Shown here piece after piece: positions 63,720 to 64,000 of a stretch of DNA of 64,000 nucleotides. The stretch is taken from NCBI RefSeq assembly GCF_000826655.1, contig NZ_JXJO01000022.1, forward strand, positions 140,272-204,271. The letters are read 5' to 3'. Made by a program: the position numbers and the translations under genes. The notes beneath the pieces are model-generated. The model worked only from the letters and a program-made list of their open reading frames with translations, did not search any database and was not told the DNA's origin. Numbering within the stretch: position 1 is the first letter of the stretch; the number at the start of each line of letters is the position of its first letter. Source of the stretch: Psychroserpens damuponensis (GTDB lineage Bacteria; Bacteroidota; Bacteroidia; Flavobacteriales; Flavobacteriaceae).

Positions 63720-64000
63720 TTATCTTTTCAGGGTAAAATGGGCTTTAAATTCTTTACGTTCACCTGTATTAGGTTCATTGTACTCTACTACAAACCAGTA
63801 GTCGCTTGATGGCAATTGGTTACCATTGTAGGTACCATTCCAACCTGCTCCTGTTGGACTAAGTTGTTTGAGTAACTTTCCGTATCTGTCAAATATATAA
63901 ATTTTTGCGTTTGGTTGTCCATTTATTGCACTAATGTTCCATGTATCATTATATCCATCTCCATTTGGTGTGAAGAATTTTGGATAATCCATAACGGTTA
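63720..64000 (-). CDS. T9SS type B sorting-domain protein (partial, N-terminus off the right edge)
   Basis: Only about 93 C-terminal residues are visible. They carry the gliding-motility-type type B sorting domain: DYPKFFTPNGDGYNDTWNIS, then YIFDRYGKLLKQLSPTGAGWNGTYNG, YWFVVEY and a closing FTLKR. The frame is open at base 64000, so the ATG at 63992 is internal. Such proteins are usually very large surface adhesins. The cargo is paired with PorP/SprF downstream. Confidence 0.93.
   Translation of the reverse strand, partial: TVMDYPKFFTPNGDGYNDTWNISAINGQPNAKIYIFDRYGKLLKQLSPTGAGWNGTYNGNQLPSSDYWFVVEYNEPNTGERKEFKAHFTLKR

Overview
The window is about 64 kb of AT-rich chromosome from a marine-type member of the Flavobacteriaceae (Bacteroidota). 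Evidence for this includes the type IX secretion (T9SS) genes (PorP/SprF, PorG-like DUF6089, type A and type B sorting domains), the short primary sigma factor typical of the phylum, -7 promoter boxes of the TAnnTTTG type, no Shine-Dalgarno signals, a 2TM-DHFR protein and a FolK-deoxynucleoside kinase fusion. No prophage, insertion sequence, CRISPR array or rRNA was seen. This is core chromosome with a few accessory lipoprotein genes.

Layout. 1-2.9 kb: membrane pyrophosphatase (cut by the left edge) beside the soluble pyrophosphatase. 3.3-6.4 kb: a doubtful ORF and a DUF5686 outer-membrane protein. 6.5-13.5 kb: pyruvate dehydrogenase E1 beta, divergent from etfB-etfA, a bifunctional nuclease, a nucleoside transporter, a secreted protein and thyA. 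13.6-18.5 kb: a CBM48 protein, 2TM-DHFR, a flavin dehydrogenase, fabD and lspA. 18.7-22.7 kb: galE, a DegT aminotransferase, Kdo transferase and a LEA-like lipoprotein. 22.8-25.5 kb: a secreted M20 peptidase and an S51 cyanophycinase-like peptidase. 25.8-26.0 kb: tRNA-Leu and tRNA-Gly. 26-31.5 kb: mutS, a TrmH methyltransferase, folK-dNK and a queuosine-precursor transporter. 31.7-38.7 kb: AsmA, the primary sigma factor, rpsU, a LysE exporter, DUF2797 and GH3. 39-42.6 kb: tig, clpP, clpX. 42.7-45 kb: two uncharacterised lipoprotein genes, one with a stop codon inside its signal peptide. 45.1-47 kb: a holin-family membrane protein, an esterase and pdxJ. 47.1-55.4 kb: CBS, nadK, DUF6089, uppS, bamA, ompH, ompH and murI, a cell-envelope biogenesis block. 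55.5-59.5 kb: gamma carbonic anhydrase and a LytS/LytR-type two-component operon. 59.8-62.5 kb: SIMPL-like, rhodanese and VWA exported proteins. 62.7-64 kb: PorP/SprF and the C-terminus of a T9SS type B cargo protein.

Several genes act together. FolK and DHFR supply the folate that ThyA uses. FolK-dNK and NupC serve nucleoside salvage. GalE, DegT, WaaA, UppS, BamA, Skp/OmpH, LspA and MurI build the envelope. PorG, PorP and the sorting-domain proteins belong to type IX secretion. Tig, ClpP and ClpX handle nascent-chain folding and proteolysis.

The most striking unexplained signal is an 8-mer, TTCCGAAG. By eye it occurs at least 33 times on the two strands, in coding and intergenic DNA, in different reading frames and with little strand bias. 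Base composition alone predicts about one. Other points worth checking are three AGATTnCCG...CGGAAA palindromes, two of them ending 5 nt before a start codon, a 10-A run inside the 2TM-DHFR gene, and the nonsense codon in a lipoprotein signal peptide.
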